Below are positions 11,783 to 25,586 of a stretch of 64,000 nucleotides of DNA, piece by piece. The translations under genes and the position numbers were made by a program. The DNA lies in contig JBAMJR010000003.1 in the NCBI GenBank assembly GCA_038501785.1, positions 3,569,501-3,633,500 on the forward strand, read 5' to 3'. Within the stretch, counting starts at the first letter, position 1; every line of letters begins with the position of its first letter. The notes under the pieces are model-generated. The model did not search any database. It was given only the letters and a program-made list of their open reading frames with translations, and was not told the origin of the DNA. The DNA is from Myoxocephalus aenaeus (taxonomy: Eukaryota > Chordata > Actinopteri > Perciformes > Cottidae).

Positions 11783-11851
11783 CTCTGATGGTACCAGCTG
11801 AACACTGACCGCTACCTGCCCGAGGACACCTGCTGCCCAATTCCCTTCATC
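11783..11851 (+). other. csk: csk 5' UTR part of the first coding exon
   Basis: A strong pyrimidine tract followed by TTTTGTCACAG ends at 11782, and the 69 bases before the start codon show no frame of their own. The acceptor means an additional non-coding exon lies upstream. The start codon context has A at -3. Confidence 0.7.
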
Positions 11852-11866
11852 ATGTCTGGGATGCAC
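11852..11866 (+). CDS. csk: csk coding exon 1 (5 codons)
   Basis: Encodes MSGMH only and ends at CAC|GTAAGT, phase 0. Short first coding exons are expected for CSK; the human N-terminus MSAIQ has the same length. The pairing with exon 2 restores the family sequence immediately after residue 5. Confidence 0.85.
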
Positions 11867-14800
11867 GTAAGTGAACACACACGCACACACACACACAATT
11901 GCCAACCCAGTGTACAGGTTTACAGGACGGCAAACACTTACTAAACACGACCTGCTCTCCATTTCAAACAAGCGGTAGCTGAACGTCCATATTAACAAGG
12001 AAGTGAGACATTAAAGGGTAAACCACGGACGCAGCTGCAACTAATGATCATTGCAATGACTAAATCATCAGCGATTTAAAAAAAAATTTGGGGGATATAT
12101 GTTAAGATGACATGGGAAGAAAAGAAAACCTTTTTCAAGCTGTCTTAAATGACTTGTTTTGTAGAACCAACAGTTCATCAGCAGGTATTCAGTTTGTAAC
12201 TAAGCAGCAAACCCTCCCATTGGAGAAGCTTGAGCCAGAGAATTATTGGTGTTTTGGCTCAATCAATTATCAAATTGTTGGTGATTTTTAGATTTCTCTC
12301 TTTTGATTAGTTAACCTCTTGCTTCAGCAGTATGCGGAAGGACTTCTGCATTTTTACATCATTAGAATTTCAGAAAACGCCAAATAAAAGATGCACCTAG
12401 TTATGTATTTTTAATTTTCAAAATATAAACTTTTTGGACTGACTGACCGACGGCTCCTCGATTCCTTCCCGTCATGTGCGTCACTTTCCCCGAGACGACT
12501 CGACTCGATAAAGATGAACTAACGTGAGCAGGAGGTGCTGACAGAAACCCGGATCTGTAGCGAGGCGCGAGTGCACACCGCATCCATCAAAGTGCCCGGC
12601 TCGGTTTATAGCGGTTTCACGTTACCTGACCGGCGCCGCGCTTTAACTAATGCTTCAGTTCTGGCTTCCGATCACTTTCCCCTCCCGCTTCCTGCCTTCA
12701 GATGTCCTTATTGATCCCGGACGCTTTTGGATGTAACACACTCCGCTACAGGCAAAAAAACAGATGGAGGCCGGATTCATTTTTATTACTAGAATTATGA
12801 TGATTTCATCATGTTTGTTTGTTAATTATAACTAATAATATTGTTGCCACAATCAATAATTCATGTGAGAATATTCGGCCTGCTTGTGCCTCGAGACCCT
12901 GACAGAAAACTCTGTGGTTTCTAACGCCATTGATGCATTATGGATTCAGTGCTAGCGGGTTTCTAGAACTAGATCAAGAGGTCACAGAAGAGGTTTTTGG
13001 TGCTGGCGTGAATATGCAATTTTTTTTATTTCCAGTCAAAACTGAAAAAATAAAGGGGAAGCCTATATTTTGATTTATAATATGTGAATGCACCTTCAGT
13101 CTGTGGTTTTCTTCCCTCAATGCTTTTGTCTATTGCACTCGGCTACATTTTTTTAAATGACTAAAGATCCTCAAGGAAATATCCCCACGAACACATTCTG
13201 CCCAGTAAAACCAGTTTTCAGAAAGTCCTTTTGTCGGAAGTTAATTAATAACGGCCGAGAATTCTGCATCTATATAAGCTTTCAACTCGTCGCGCGGTAC
13301 CGACCGAGACGGCTTCGGCGTCGGGAGTGAAGCGTACGAGGACCTCACGGCTCCCTCGCACCTGCTGCTTTGTGCGCTCGGCTTCCTCGTTTCATCTCCT
13401 CCTCTCTACCGCGCTATGCTTTTGATCACGACCGCCGCGCCCGATCTAACGGGGCTCAAACTGAATGCACAAAGCATCCTCGTCCCAGCTGTCATTTCCA
13501 TTTTGTATTTTCGGCACGCTGCTGCCACGTTTACATTATTCAGAGTGACTGACGATGAGCGCAGCTGGCCTTTCAAGACGCCCTCAGAAAAAGCAAATTC
13601 TGAGGCGGCGACTGTGATGTAATGACTTTGTTTAGGATGAGCCGGAGAACGGGAGATGTCGCAGGTTACTTTCGTCTTCAGAAGTTAAGACACTGAGGTT
13701 TGAGGAAATTACCTGAGCTCACAAAACTCAACACACCAACGAGATGAATGAAGCTGGAAGTTTTCCCGCCTGTGAGCGTATCATTGGGAGATATGTTTCA
13801 TTTATGAATTTCATACCAATTTATATCTTTTGAGGGTTGCAGACTGTCCGTTTTTTTTGCCCTTATTCCAAAAAAGACAAAACATTCCTCATACGCTCTT
13901 TACGTGGCTAATAAGAAGGAATATTCCTTACATACAGCCGTGCATATTCCGATTAAACGGAAAACCACTTTCTTGAAAAGGTCGGCGTTATTTGCACATA
14001 TCCAAAAGAAAACCAGTCCTTCACGCTGCTTAAAAGTCGTAGGAGTGTTTCTCCTTTTTGACCAGAAATGTGGGCTTTCATGCATCGCTTACTTCAACTT
14101 TGCAAACTATTGGTCAATTGGTTTGTGTACAACGCGCTGAGCTCGTCGGAAAAAGTTAGTGGGTCGCAAAGATCCGTAAAATCCCGATTCAGACGGTCCA
14201 AAGAATGCCCCTAAAACCTGAATAACATCGGCATGTCCCAGAGGTCTTAATCGGAAAATGCTCCATTCGGAATGAGGCCTAATTCAGAATGTCTAAATGG
14301 AATATGATTTTACATGAGACATAACAAATTTGGAACATTGCCATTTTCTGAATAATAGTGGACTATGGGAAGCTATGGGAGCAATGGGAATGAGTCCAAC
14401 ATCACAGCGCAACACAGGAAACGGATGGTTTGTTCTAACAATGTAGTACATATGATGTTCTTGTTCTGAAAACTGTTCTTGAAAAAAACGAAACTGAAAC
14501 ATGCACATTGTGTTAACATAGTAAATAGTTTGTTTTTCTATAGTACATATTTTGACTCAAATATATAGTAAATATTTTGTTTGAAAATAAAAACTGTTGT
14601 AATGTTCATTTTTCATTTGCACACACCCAATGAAGCTTGATCTGTAGTATGAAGTCATTCCTCAGTCCCTAGTAGTGACAGACAACACTTCTACTCAAAA
14701 AACGATAATAAAGAATTTGGTATTAGACATTGATTGTTCTGCAATTTTTGATGTAACACATGGGTATACATCTCATATGCAAGTGCTTTTTTTTTTAAAG

Positions 14801-17224
14801 ATGAATTTAAGAAATGATGTAAAGTCGAAAAAAAGGCCTAAGACCCTGAAGGGTTAACAGACCCAGAGGTTGCCGCCTGGTGTTATGTAGCTTTCCTTTG
14901 GCAATGTGACATAATCAGCCTAAAAACGCATATTATAACCGGTCTATTGGTTTCACAGTTTGGCGTGCAGCCTGAAAACCTTGTTTTTTTTGTCCTTCAT
15001 TTCAACTTCAGTGCCTCTGTAGTTCTGTAGTTTGCTCTCCGCAGGGCAGTGCAGTGGTGTTAGCGTTCATATTACACAGAGACATGTTACTACCAGGGAT
15101 CTGTGCATGCACTCACTTTGATTTTGAGATATCGTCACAGATGTTTTGTGTTTGGTGCTGTGTGTGTGCGTGTGTGTGTGTGTGTGTGTGTGAACAATCA
15201 CAAAACGTTGGTTCCTCTCTGTCTTGCGTGATGTAGGCACCATGGTCGACTGGCACAGAGTGTGTAGCCAAGTACAACTTCCAGACTGCCAACGAACAGG
15301 ACCTGCCTTTCTGTAAAGGAGATTTACTGACCATCATCGGAGCCACCAGGGTGAGTGAGTGTGTGTATGTGTGTGTGTATGTGTGTGTGTATGTGCGTGT
15401 GCGTGTGTGTTTTTGTATGTACTTCTTCATGAGGCTGTACACTTAATTATATGACACAGTTTCTGTTTCCCCAGTTAATGATCATTTTATGAATACTTGA
15501 AATTTGCAATTGCAATTTTGGTGACGTATTACAATCATGTCATCTTAAATCTGCAGGACTGTCAGACAAGCAGTACCATTCTCAACCCACTTAATCTAAA
15601 TGAATTAAGGTCACGACCCCCTCCCATACTCGGGGAGGTGTCATGGCCAACGCAGCAGTTTCATATACCTGACAGCAAACAATAACACTCCTGACTCCTG
15701 TCTTAACATTAAGATTGCTGTTAATATTTTGTTTTTAGTTTCACGTTAAATTACGAACCAATACTAATAGTTTGTAGTTAATGCTAATATCCTAATACCA
15801 TTAATATTTCAACTGGCATGCTGCTCACAGTCAGAGCGGCCAATGCAATTAGCAAAATAAACTGTAATGTATGTCGACGAGCACGACAACAAGAGCTACG
15901 GGATCCGGTATATCGCCTTGCAAAGAACCCGAGATCCCAATGAACATAATTTCTGCAACAGCTTCTGCCAATAAGTGGATTTAAGTATCCATTCTCCACC
16001 GCGTAGAGTACTGAAGCTATGTGAGCCCCGCCACATCACTTCTGCTGCCACCTGCGTTTTGAGAGGAACAAGCAGGACTTCCACACAGGAAGTCTTCCGG
16101 TTATTATCCCCAGCACTGAGGCTGTGTTGTCGCTCGTTTTGTTTTTGTTTTCAGGATCCCAACTGGTACAGAGCGAGGAACACAGTGGGCAGAGAGGGCA
16201 CCATCCCGGCTAACTATGTCCAGAAAAGAGAAGGAGTCAAGTCGGGAGGGAAGCTTAGTCTTATGCCGTAAGTACCAGGGCGGTAATGGAGGAGGAAGCG
16301 CAAACATTGCTTTGAATTTTATTTTGGTGATGTCCACATCTGTATTGAAAACAATGATCCACAATGCCAATTTTGAGTACTATCCCGATTTGCAGCGGTA
16401 ATCCAAATGACAATTTCAGTTCCCTGCAGCGCGGGGAAATGTGGTGTTAATTTCTAAGGTGAGTTAAAGCATCAAAAGATAGACATTCCATCTTTTACAA
16501 GTCTTTGGGCTCGTGTCTTCTCTCTTGTCTGCGTCTGGCTGCCACGGAGGCCGGGACACGCCGCCACTGCATTTGAATCAGGCTCTTTGAAACAGCAGCT
16601 ATTTAAAAACACAACGAAAGCAAATGAATGGAGAGAGGAAGGCCGAGAGCACGCGCGGGCCTCAGCGCTATCATCACATCGCTATGAGGTGTTGTCATCT
16701 GAAAAGCTGCCTGGCTCAACTTTACAGATTTAAGAGGAGCTTTTAATTGAAGTGTAGGATGATGAGAAGAGGATAATCACTCTCTGAGAGAAGTGGTGCT
16801 CTGTGAGGCCTGTTCCACCATCAACTGCATTCATAATAATGATAATAAACTGTATTCATATGGAACCTTTCATACAAGAAATACAGCACAGGGTGCGTTT
16901 TTAATAAAAGAAGATGAAATAATAATAATAATAATAAGATGATAATTATTCAGTACCAAAGTGTCAGAGGCCAGAACCTTCCATGTTCCCACCGGACTCA
17001 AATCCACTACACCGAAATAATCGTCGCAGGTCTCATCTGAAAACTTAAAAACTGCCCCGGACCAACCAGTGTGGCCCTCTTAAATCAGTACCCTTATATG
17101 CAACATGCACATATGCATCAATACATAGGATGCATAAAATCGATACATAAAGGAAATATAAAATGTATCGTTAATTTCAGCTTGTCAGGGTTTCTAGTTT
17201 TCTGTTTGTATATAATATAATCTC

Positions 17225-17262
<38 letters not shown>

Positions 17263-18964
17263 TGGCTTTGTAGTATTAGGGCCTCTTGTTGTTCAGCTGC
17301 GCTCACACAGCTGACCACGTGCCACGGTAACATCCTGTTGGCAGGAAACATCTAAATCGTCTTGACCCTCCTTGTCTCACTTAGTCAGCCGGCCGCTGAG
17401 AGCCGTAACCTCTCCCTTTTTATTTTACCGCCTGTCTGCACCGATTTCAACGCGGCTCCGGCTCGTCGCTGCATGTGTGGTCTGAAGAGCTAACTTTAGG
17501 TTAGCCTCGTGCAACCGGGACGGCTTTGGAAACACAAACACGACAACAGCATGAGCTGCTAAACTCCAATGCTAGCTCCTACGTTGCTGCTCTGATCAGA
17601 TTTAACTTTGAGTGATCACAGTATGATTCCTGCAAACGGACAAGTAGTTCCGCTTTTTCCTCTTTTGTCCCCCATTTATTACACTCAAAGGAATGAAAGA
17701 CTCAAACAGTTCGCATGGTTCTACTTGACGACTTCATTCCTTTTCCTTTTTTTTAATTTCCAAAAACACTAAAGTCATCAGAAGTCGTTTTCCTGGAGAA
17801 CGGGGGATCTCTAACGGATGTATCAGAGAAAACCTCTCCTCCTCTTCTGGCTTACTTAAAGGTTCAGCTGTGGTTCCTCCTGTCCCCAGTCGGGTCCTGA
17901 CCGATTGATACCGGCCAGTGGACACAGTCCTCTCCTCTCTCGCCGGCGTCCCGACAGCCTGTTCCCTCTGCTGCCCCCGTGTGGCAGACATCCGCCACAC
18001 ATAATGTGCACCTCTCCACCAAAGAAAGCCGGGGCGTTCGGCCCCGTTGTTCACCACATGTTTTGTGCCTTTTTATTTCACCGTGATCATGATGTAACGT
18101 AAGACGACGGTTAATTGCCGAGGACAGAGCGGCTTGTGTGTGTGTGTGTGTGTCATTAGCGAGAGTCAAAAGAAGCCCGCTGTCCATCGGAGAAGCCGCC
18201 CGCGCTGATCTAATCAACTCAACCGGCTCTAAGCCGCTTTGCCAAAAGGGCCGCCGCTGCGCGAGGAGGACGAGGTGTGAAGAGGAGGAGGGACTGACGG
18301 AGGCAGCTGCGGTAAAACCAGGCTGAATCAATTAGAGCCCTTGATTACCACTAGTTCACCATCCAAGACAGAGAGAGAGAGAGTCGGCCTGAAAGCTGCT
18401 ACCGTGTGCCGCCAACACAACCTTTTTCAGATCGCGAAAGGTGTTGTCGCTCCTGTTGTCCTTCACCGGTGGTCAGAGGGGAGAACCAGCAGATGGATGA
18501 CTGCAGCAGGGTTCAGAATGCCAGTCAACCAGGACACTGCACACAGACTACTGTGAAACCAGTACATTAAGATCATGTAAAATATATATATATATATTGA
18601 ATTGTGTGTGTGTTCCATGTACACAACCATCTTGCCAATATGATCCAAACCAGCGTAATGCTCAAGCCAGGATACTAATGTGCATGTGAAGACACTCCCT
18701 ATAAAGCAGCTGTCTAATCTATCCATTAGAAGCCTGTCTGTATCCACCAGGCCATGTGGTGACGGTGAAACGGGGTTACACGGGGTTTTTTTTTTTCACT
18801 TTTTTTTAGTTCAAACAAATCAAACTCCTTAGTCGGTCCATCTCTTGGTCTCCCTCACCGGTTCCTTTAAAGTTTTAAAGGAACCGGTGACTTGGCTCTG
18901 TCCTGCCCAACCGCCTCGTCTGAACACTTTTTGCATTTTCCTGTTATTGCAATGAGTGCGCGTC

Positions 18965-19035
<71 letters not shown>

Positions 19036-19142
19036 ACACCGTGCTTCCTGTTGTTTTGGGTCCAGGTACCCCCCCCTCCTCCTTGGGAAGTGCCACCCGC
19101 CGCCTTCCCATCCTTTTTCCCTTCTCATTTTCTGAGGAGGGT

Positions 19143-19181
<39 letters not shown>

Positions 19182-20669
19182 CATGCAAACATTACATGCC
19201 AGTTTTGTCATCACAAACCAGTCCCTTTACTTTCCTCCACATTCTTTGTCCCGGTCTGTCATTTTAAAGTCTGACTCCCCGTCTCCTCCTCCTCAACTTT
19301 TGTTTTTTCTTCTTCCTCTTCATTTCTTGCTCTCCTTCTTTTAAACACTTTCTCAGCATCATTTTTCCTCTTGCCGTTAACGCTCTGCCCACCTCCCCCC
19401 CCTCTCCACGCAGCTGGTTCCACGGGAAGATAACTCGGGAGCAGGCCGAGCGGCTCCTCTACCCTCCGGAGACGGGCTTGTTCCTGGTGAGGGAGAGCAC
19501 CAACTACCCCGGCGACTACACCCTGTGCGTCAGCTGCGACGGCAAGGTGGAGCACTACCGCATCATCTACCACAACGGCAAGCTCACCATCGACGAGGAG
19601 GAGTACTTCGAGAACCTCATGCAGCTGGTTGAGGTGAGTGCACCCCTATCTTTCAGTGCCCGGGCGCTCAGTCCGGCAGATGGAAAAAGGATAATTGGCC
19701 TCAATATCAGAGCCAGTTAGCGGAAACCGAAAGTCAAGAGTGCGGGGAAACGAAACCTCTGACCACTCACACGTGTTGTCTTGTTTCATGTTATACTTCC
19801 TCTCTCCTAAAACGCCATCCACGTGTCGCGCTAACACGTTCAGGCTACCGGCAACTCGTTATGCCTCCTCACAGTTTCCTCAGGAAGACTGGAGCGTTGA
19901 AAGGATTCAGTTTGATCATTTATTAATCTTTTTATTTCTTTTTTCTTTTTTTTATACCCCAAAAAAAGTCAAATATTCCCTTGTTGCAGCTTCTTAATTG
20001 TGAGGATTTTCTGTGATGGTTAACAGAATATTTTTCAGCTATGGCATGTCGGTTGGACTAAACATGCAAAATTGAAGACCTCCCATCAGACTCGAGGACA
20101 TTGCATCCTTCACCATTTTCTGACATTCTATAAACTAAATAATCTGCAGAGTCATGCCTTTAGTTAAAGCTGTATTGCATTGTCCTCAGCTCTTGTTTTT
20201 CAACCTGTTTAAAAACAAGCGATCTTAACCTGTGGGACGCGTCCACTTTGCATTGGTTCTCACCAAGAAATAAATAGTTAAACTGCGATCAATCATGCAG
20301 CAGTATGATTACGTAACTCTGTAAACACACACACACAAACACACAAACTGAGTGTCTCCATGGAGTTCCCACCTTTGTTCAAGTTCTTCAAAAAGCCGTC
20401 TGATCCTCTCGCTCGCTGCCTGTTATCTGTGAGCCGGTTCAGAGGAAGGACAGAGTGTGGAGAGGGGAAGATGGGAGACATTGATGACGGAGGAGAAGAG
20501 AGGGGGGCTTTCATCCTTTTCATAAAGAGAGGAGCTGGATTGGCGCCTATCACACTTTTAATTGGACCCCATCTCTTTGCCTCGCGGGGAAGTGGACGAC
20601 AGGAATGTGCCAGCTGGCACCGAGACATCTATTCTACGTCCTCGCTGCATTCTCCATATCAGCCGCCCG

Positions 20670-20712
<43 letters not shown>

Positions 20713-20987
20713 TTCACACCCCCCAGGTTTGCTTCCGCCTTCCACTTCCTTTTCCTCCACCTCCCCCGTGTGTATACCTGGCATATTGCTTCCTCTCCTC
20801 CTCTCTTTGTTCTCCACCTCTTCCCTCACCTCGCACGCCCTCAGTTTCTCTCTCACTCCATCTTTATCCTCCCCGCCGCCTGCATTCCCCTGTGCCTTCT
20901 CCTTTCTCTCCATAACAGGCTGTGTCAGGATGCCTCACATTCTTGTGTGTTTATCCGGCTCGCTCTCATTGGCCCGTCACAGCAGGC

Positions 20988-21028
<41 letters not shown>

Positions 21029-24000
21029 TGACACACACACCCGGGCCTCCTCACTGTCAATCACAGCAGCCACCGGTGTCATTATGTGAGTGAAACAAAG
21101 ATGGCTCCGTGTGTTTTTGAACGGGTGTGACAACACAGGGGGGAAAAGCTACAATCCTCATTTAGTATTTTCACTCTGTGATTACACCCTTCTGCTTTAA
21201 TTTAAACATGGGAGGATCTCGATTTATCCGGCACAATTGTGTACTAAAAACATATTTTCATGAATAAAATATGTTAATTATGCAACATTGCGAGTTGTGT
21301 TAAATCTACATTTGTGTAATTGAGTATATGGGTGTTGTTATTCCACATATCTGACCACACATGTGGTGTTGGTGCTGAACAATGTTCACCATGCTGCCCC
21401 CTGGTGGGCGCCACGGCAAGCTACACTCTGTGGTCAATTCGGCACGCTGCAGTTGTATAACATTAACACACACGGTGTGTTTTGTTGTCGGTCACACACA
21501 GTTTTATTTTCTTCTTTTTCTCACACACATTTGCTGCTTACACACAAGGTCACAACGTCTAACCTGATTTTTAGGACGCTGAGCAGATATTGACGGCTCG
21601 TTTTGGTTTGCTGATTTGAACACCGTCGATATCCCGTACGCCGACCTGAATCCTCAAAAACGTGCACACAGATCCACCGCTCCGATGCGATCTTTAAACA
21701 TCGGCCCTCGATCGTTCAAAAGGTGGAAGACGGCAGAGTGAGAGGGAAGTGTTGCAGTATGATCTGCAGACGATGTGACCCTTTTATAAAAATGACAACC
21801 TGGATCTTTATCTAGTAAAACCTTTACACACTGACGCTTGTCCTCGCTTGTTGGAAAATAATTGCATGTATTTGTCTCCTGTCTGTCCGCAGCACTACAC
21901 CAAAGACGCCGACGGCCTTTGCACCCGGCTGATCAAGCCCAAGTTGATGGAGGGAACGGTGGCCGCACAAGACGAGTTCTCCAGGAGTAAGGACACGATG
22001 AGCTCATTAATGCTGAGCGTATATATTAAGTTTTCCATGACCATAAGAACCATATATATATATATATTTATATATATATATATATTAAGAACCCTATATA
22101 TATATAAATAATATAGGGTTCTTATGGTCATGGAAAACCTGGAAAAGTTCAAATGGTTATTTCCAGGCCTGGAAAAGTCCTTGAAAAAATCAAATCCCAA
22201 AAGTTTTGTAAAAGTCATGTAAATGTGTTTTATTCATGTGTTCATTTACGCTGAGTTTGCAATAATGAATATGCTTTTAAAAGAAAGACGCTCAAAATAT
22301 AAGCAGGCATACATACAGGCATCTATATAAATGTTTATTCTCTTAATCAAACTATTGTCTCTCATTCATTTGTGTCATTTAAGGTTTACTGTATGCTTTG
22401 TATTCTCATTGTTAGTTGAAATACTACATTTACTCACTTTTTCATGTTTGGTCATGGAAATTTGGTTTAAAGTCATGGAAAAGTCATGCTCTTCCCTAGC
22501 ATATATTTTTGATTTATATACTGTTAACTTGCTGTTGCTCCAGAGTGCCTGTTATATTGTTGTGATAACATTACTTCAAAATAAAAGCGCGCAATACACT
22601 AGTTTTTACTTCATTATTGAATTTGGCGCATAATGTGATTAATCGCAATGATTCATCAGTTAATTTTTTTCAACTTTGCCCAGCCCTAATAAATATATCT
22701 ATCTCTCTATTGTTTTTTTACAGTAATGTTATTAGACTTGTAGCCTGACTGTCTTCGCCTGTTAAGCGGTGTCGTTCCTCTCTTGCAGGCGGCTGGGCCT
22801 TGAACAGAAAGGAGCTGAAACTCCATCAGATCATCGGCAAGGGGGAGTTTGGAGGTGAGGATTTCTGCATCATTCCTTTTCACGTCCTCGGTCGCCTCTC
22901 GTTTTGTACTAAAACCTCTTCCCCCGTGTGTGTCCTCGTCAGACGTGATGGTAGGAGACTACAGAGGGAACAAGGTCGCGGTCAAGTGCATCAAAAATGA
23001 CGCCACGGCGCAGGCGTTCATCGCCGAGGCCTCCGTCATGACGTAAGGTTCCTTGGCGATGAATGAATAAACCGTTTTCTATCACAGGTTGTTTCTTTTC
23101 TATTCCCAACACATGTGTTCTGCTTCTGCTCTCAGGCAACTGAGGCACAACAACCTAGTGCAGTTGCTCGGGGTAATTGTGGAAGAGAGGGGCAGTCTCT
23201 ACATCGTCACAGAGTACATGGCGAAGGTTTGTCGCACGCGCTTTTTTTGTTTTTTTTTCATCACAATTCTTGCCATGTGTGGAAACGGTGTTAGAAGAAG
23301 AAACCGCACGTGGTTTTGTTTAGTCAAAGTCAAAGTCAAAGTCAGTTTTATTTGTCACTTCTTCCATATTGTGCAAACATACAGAGGACCTGAAATTATG
23401 TTTCTCTACTGTCTGAAAATAAAGTGAATTGTGCAACATTAAAAAAAAAGTAAAAAAATAGACAACATATAACATATAAACTAGACAACATATAAATATA
23501 TAAACAACATGTAAACATATAAACTAGATAACATATAACCAACATATAAACTAGACAACATGGCATAAACAACATATAAACATGGTGCAGAAACATAAAG
23601 TGAATAGTGCACCAGTTAAGAAAAAGTAAAAATAGACAACATATAACATATAAACAACATATTTAATCTCTACAAACGCCGTTTTACGGGGGAATTTGTG
23701 TACGAGGCAGTTTCTTGGCTGGATTAAGCAATTAGTGAGCATCAGAGATACTTAATGGATTTTTCTTTTCTTCACCGCCAGGCTAGCTGTTTCCCCCTGG
23801 TTCCAGTCTTTATGCTAAGCTAACTGACTGCTGACGGTAGCTTCATATTTACTGTACAGATATGAGAGTCTTAGCAATCTTGTCTCTGCCAAAAACCCAC
23901 AGAAATGTGTAAACTATTCCTTTTTAATGCCATATATGGAAGCTAGAATATAGATCACCGCAATGTAAGCTGGTATCACCTAAGTAGAGCTTTAACAAGA

Positions 24001-25144
24001 ATGAATAACCCCTCCTCCTCCTCTGTGTCTCAGGGCAGCCTAGTGGACTACCTGCGCTCCAGAGGACGGACCGTGCTCGGCGGAGACTGCTTACTCAAGT
24101 TCTCGCTGTGAGTCCGCTTCGTCTCTCTTCAGGTTCTCATTCCATTTGTACGACAGACAAACGTTTAATCAGTACAGCTCTGGGGGGGGTCGAGCGCTAA
24201 ACTGCTGCTCTTTAGCTGTCGGGATCTGAATGGAGCTTCAAAAGAATGTTGTCTCGCTCACAAAGTGGCATAAAAGAAAGTCTTTGTTTTACCAAAGCAA
24301 CCGCCGCGCGGCGTCTCTGCCTTGATGAGCGGCTGCGAGTCAAGCGCCTCGACTTAGTCTCTTTTATTTTGATCATTTTTGTCATTTAGCCGACGCAGTA
24401 ACTCAAAATGACTGCAACCGTTACGCGAGTGTAAACACTCGGATCAGCAGGCATCAAAACGTGCGTCGAACAAGGGACGCATTTAGTGATTCATCTTCCC
24501 CGTGTGAGCGTGTTTATCCTCCACCACCTTTTCTGCATTAATCATACTCGAGCTGCGCGCCTGGCCAAGGCCACAACAATGTCCCGTCACCTCTTCATCT
24601 CTTCACCTGTCCTCCTCCTCCTCGCTGTGTCGCTCCAGTGACGTGTGCGAAGCCATGGAGTACCTGGAGGCCAACAACTTCGTCCACAGAGACCTGGCGG
24701 CCCGCAACGTGCTGGTGTCCGACGACAACATCGCCAAGGTCAGCGACTTCGGCCTCACCAAGGAGGCGTCCTCCATACAGGACACGGCCAAGCTGCCCGT
24801 CAAGTGGACCTCCCCCGAGGCGATAAGAGAGAAGGTGAGAGGCGACGAGTGGGCGGGGCTAATGCGGTTCACGAGTTCAGGTGGACTGGAATCCCGTTCG
24901 GGACTTTGTTTGGAAGCGGCGGCAGTTTAACTTTCTTCTTCTTCTTCTTCTTCTTCTTCTTCTTCCCATAATCTTTTAAATCTGCATGTGCACATGCTCT
25001 TTGGTCACATGTTAGTGTTTATCGTCACGCTATTCATGTTTCCTCACTTGAACTCTTGAAATAGCACCAAAACAAACAACACAAGAGCATTTTGTTTTAG
25101 TGGAAGCAAAAAATAAATACCTGAATGCATTTTGTTTGATGTGT

Positions 25145-25195
<51 letters not shown>

Positions 25196-25541
25196 TTTTG
25201 TTGTCTCACAGAGGTTTTCCACCAAGTCGGACGTCTGGAGTTACGGAATCCTACTTTGGGAGATCTACTCCTTCGGGCGCGTGCCTTACCCTAGAATTGT
25301 GAGTACCTGAACGCACCATTTGTGTGGCTCGCCGAGGTCGGAGGCCCACCAGCAGATGGCAGGCTTGTGTGTGTGTGTGTGTGTGTGTGTGGTGAAGTGA
25401 CCTCAAAAATATTTGTGCCATTAGACCACTGGAGCAGGTGATAAAAATGTGACACAACATGTGCTTTATTAAATTTAAATATTTCTGCATTATTTACATA
25501 TTTAGTAATTTGCCTATCGGCTGAATATCAGGCAACGTGCT

Positions 25542-25586
<45 letters not shown>

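Noticed and set aside
18829..19274. Cys/Val and His/Thr repeat frames
   Set aside because: Direct translations of (GT)n and (CA)n runs.
20360..21093. 223- and 162-codon + frames in csk intron 4
   Set aside because: Pyrimidine-rich and (TA)n composition artefacts without domains.
23458..23660. CRISPR-like spacing of AACATATAAAC units
   Set aside because: Unit spacing and sequence are irregular and the host is a vertebrate; this is a minisatellite.
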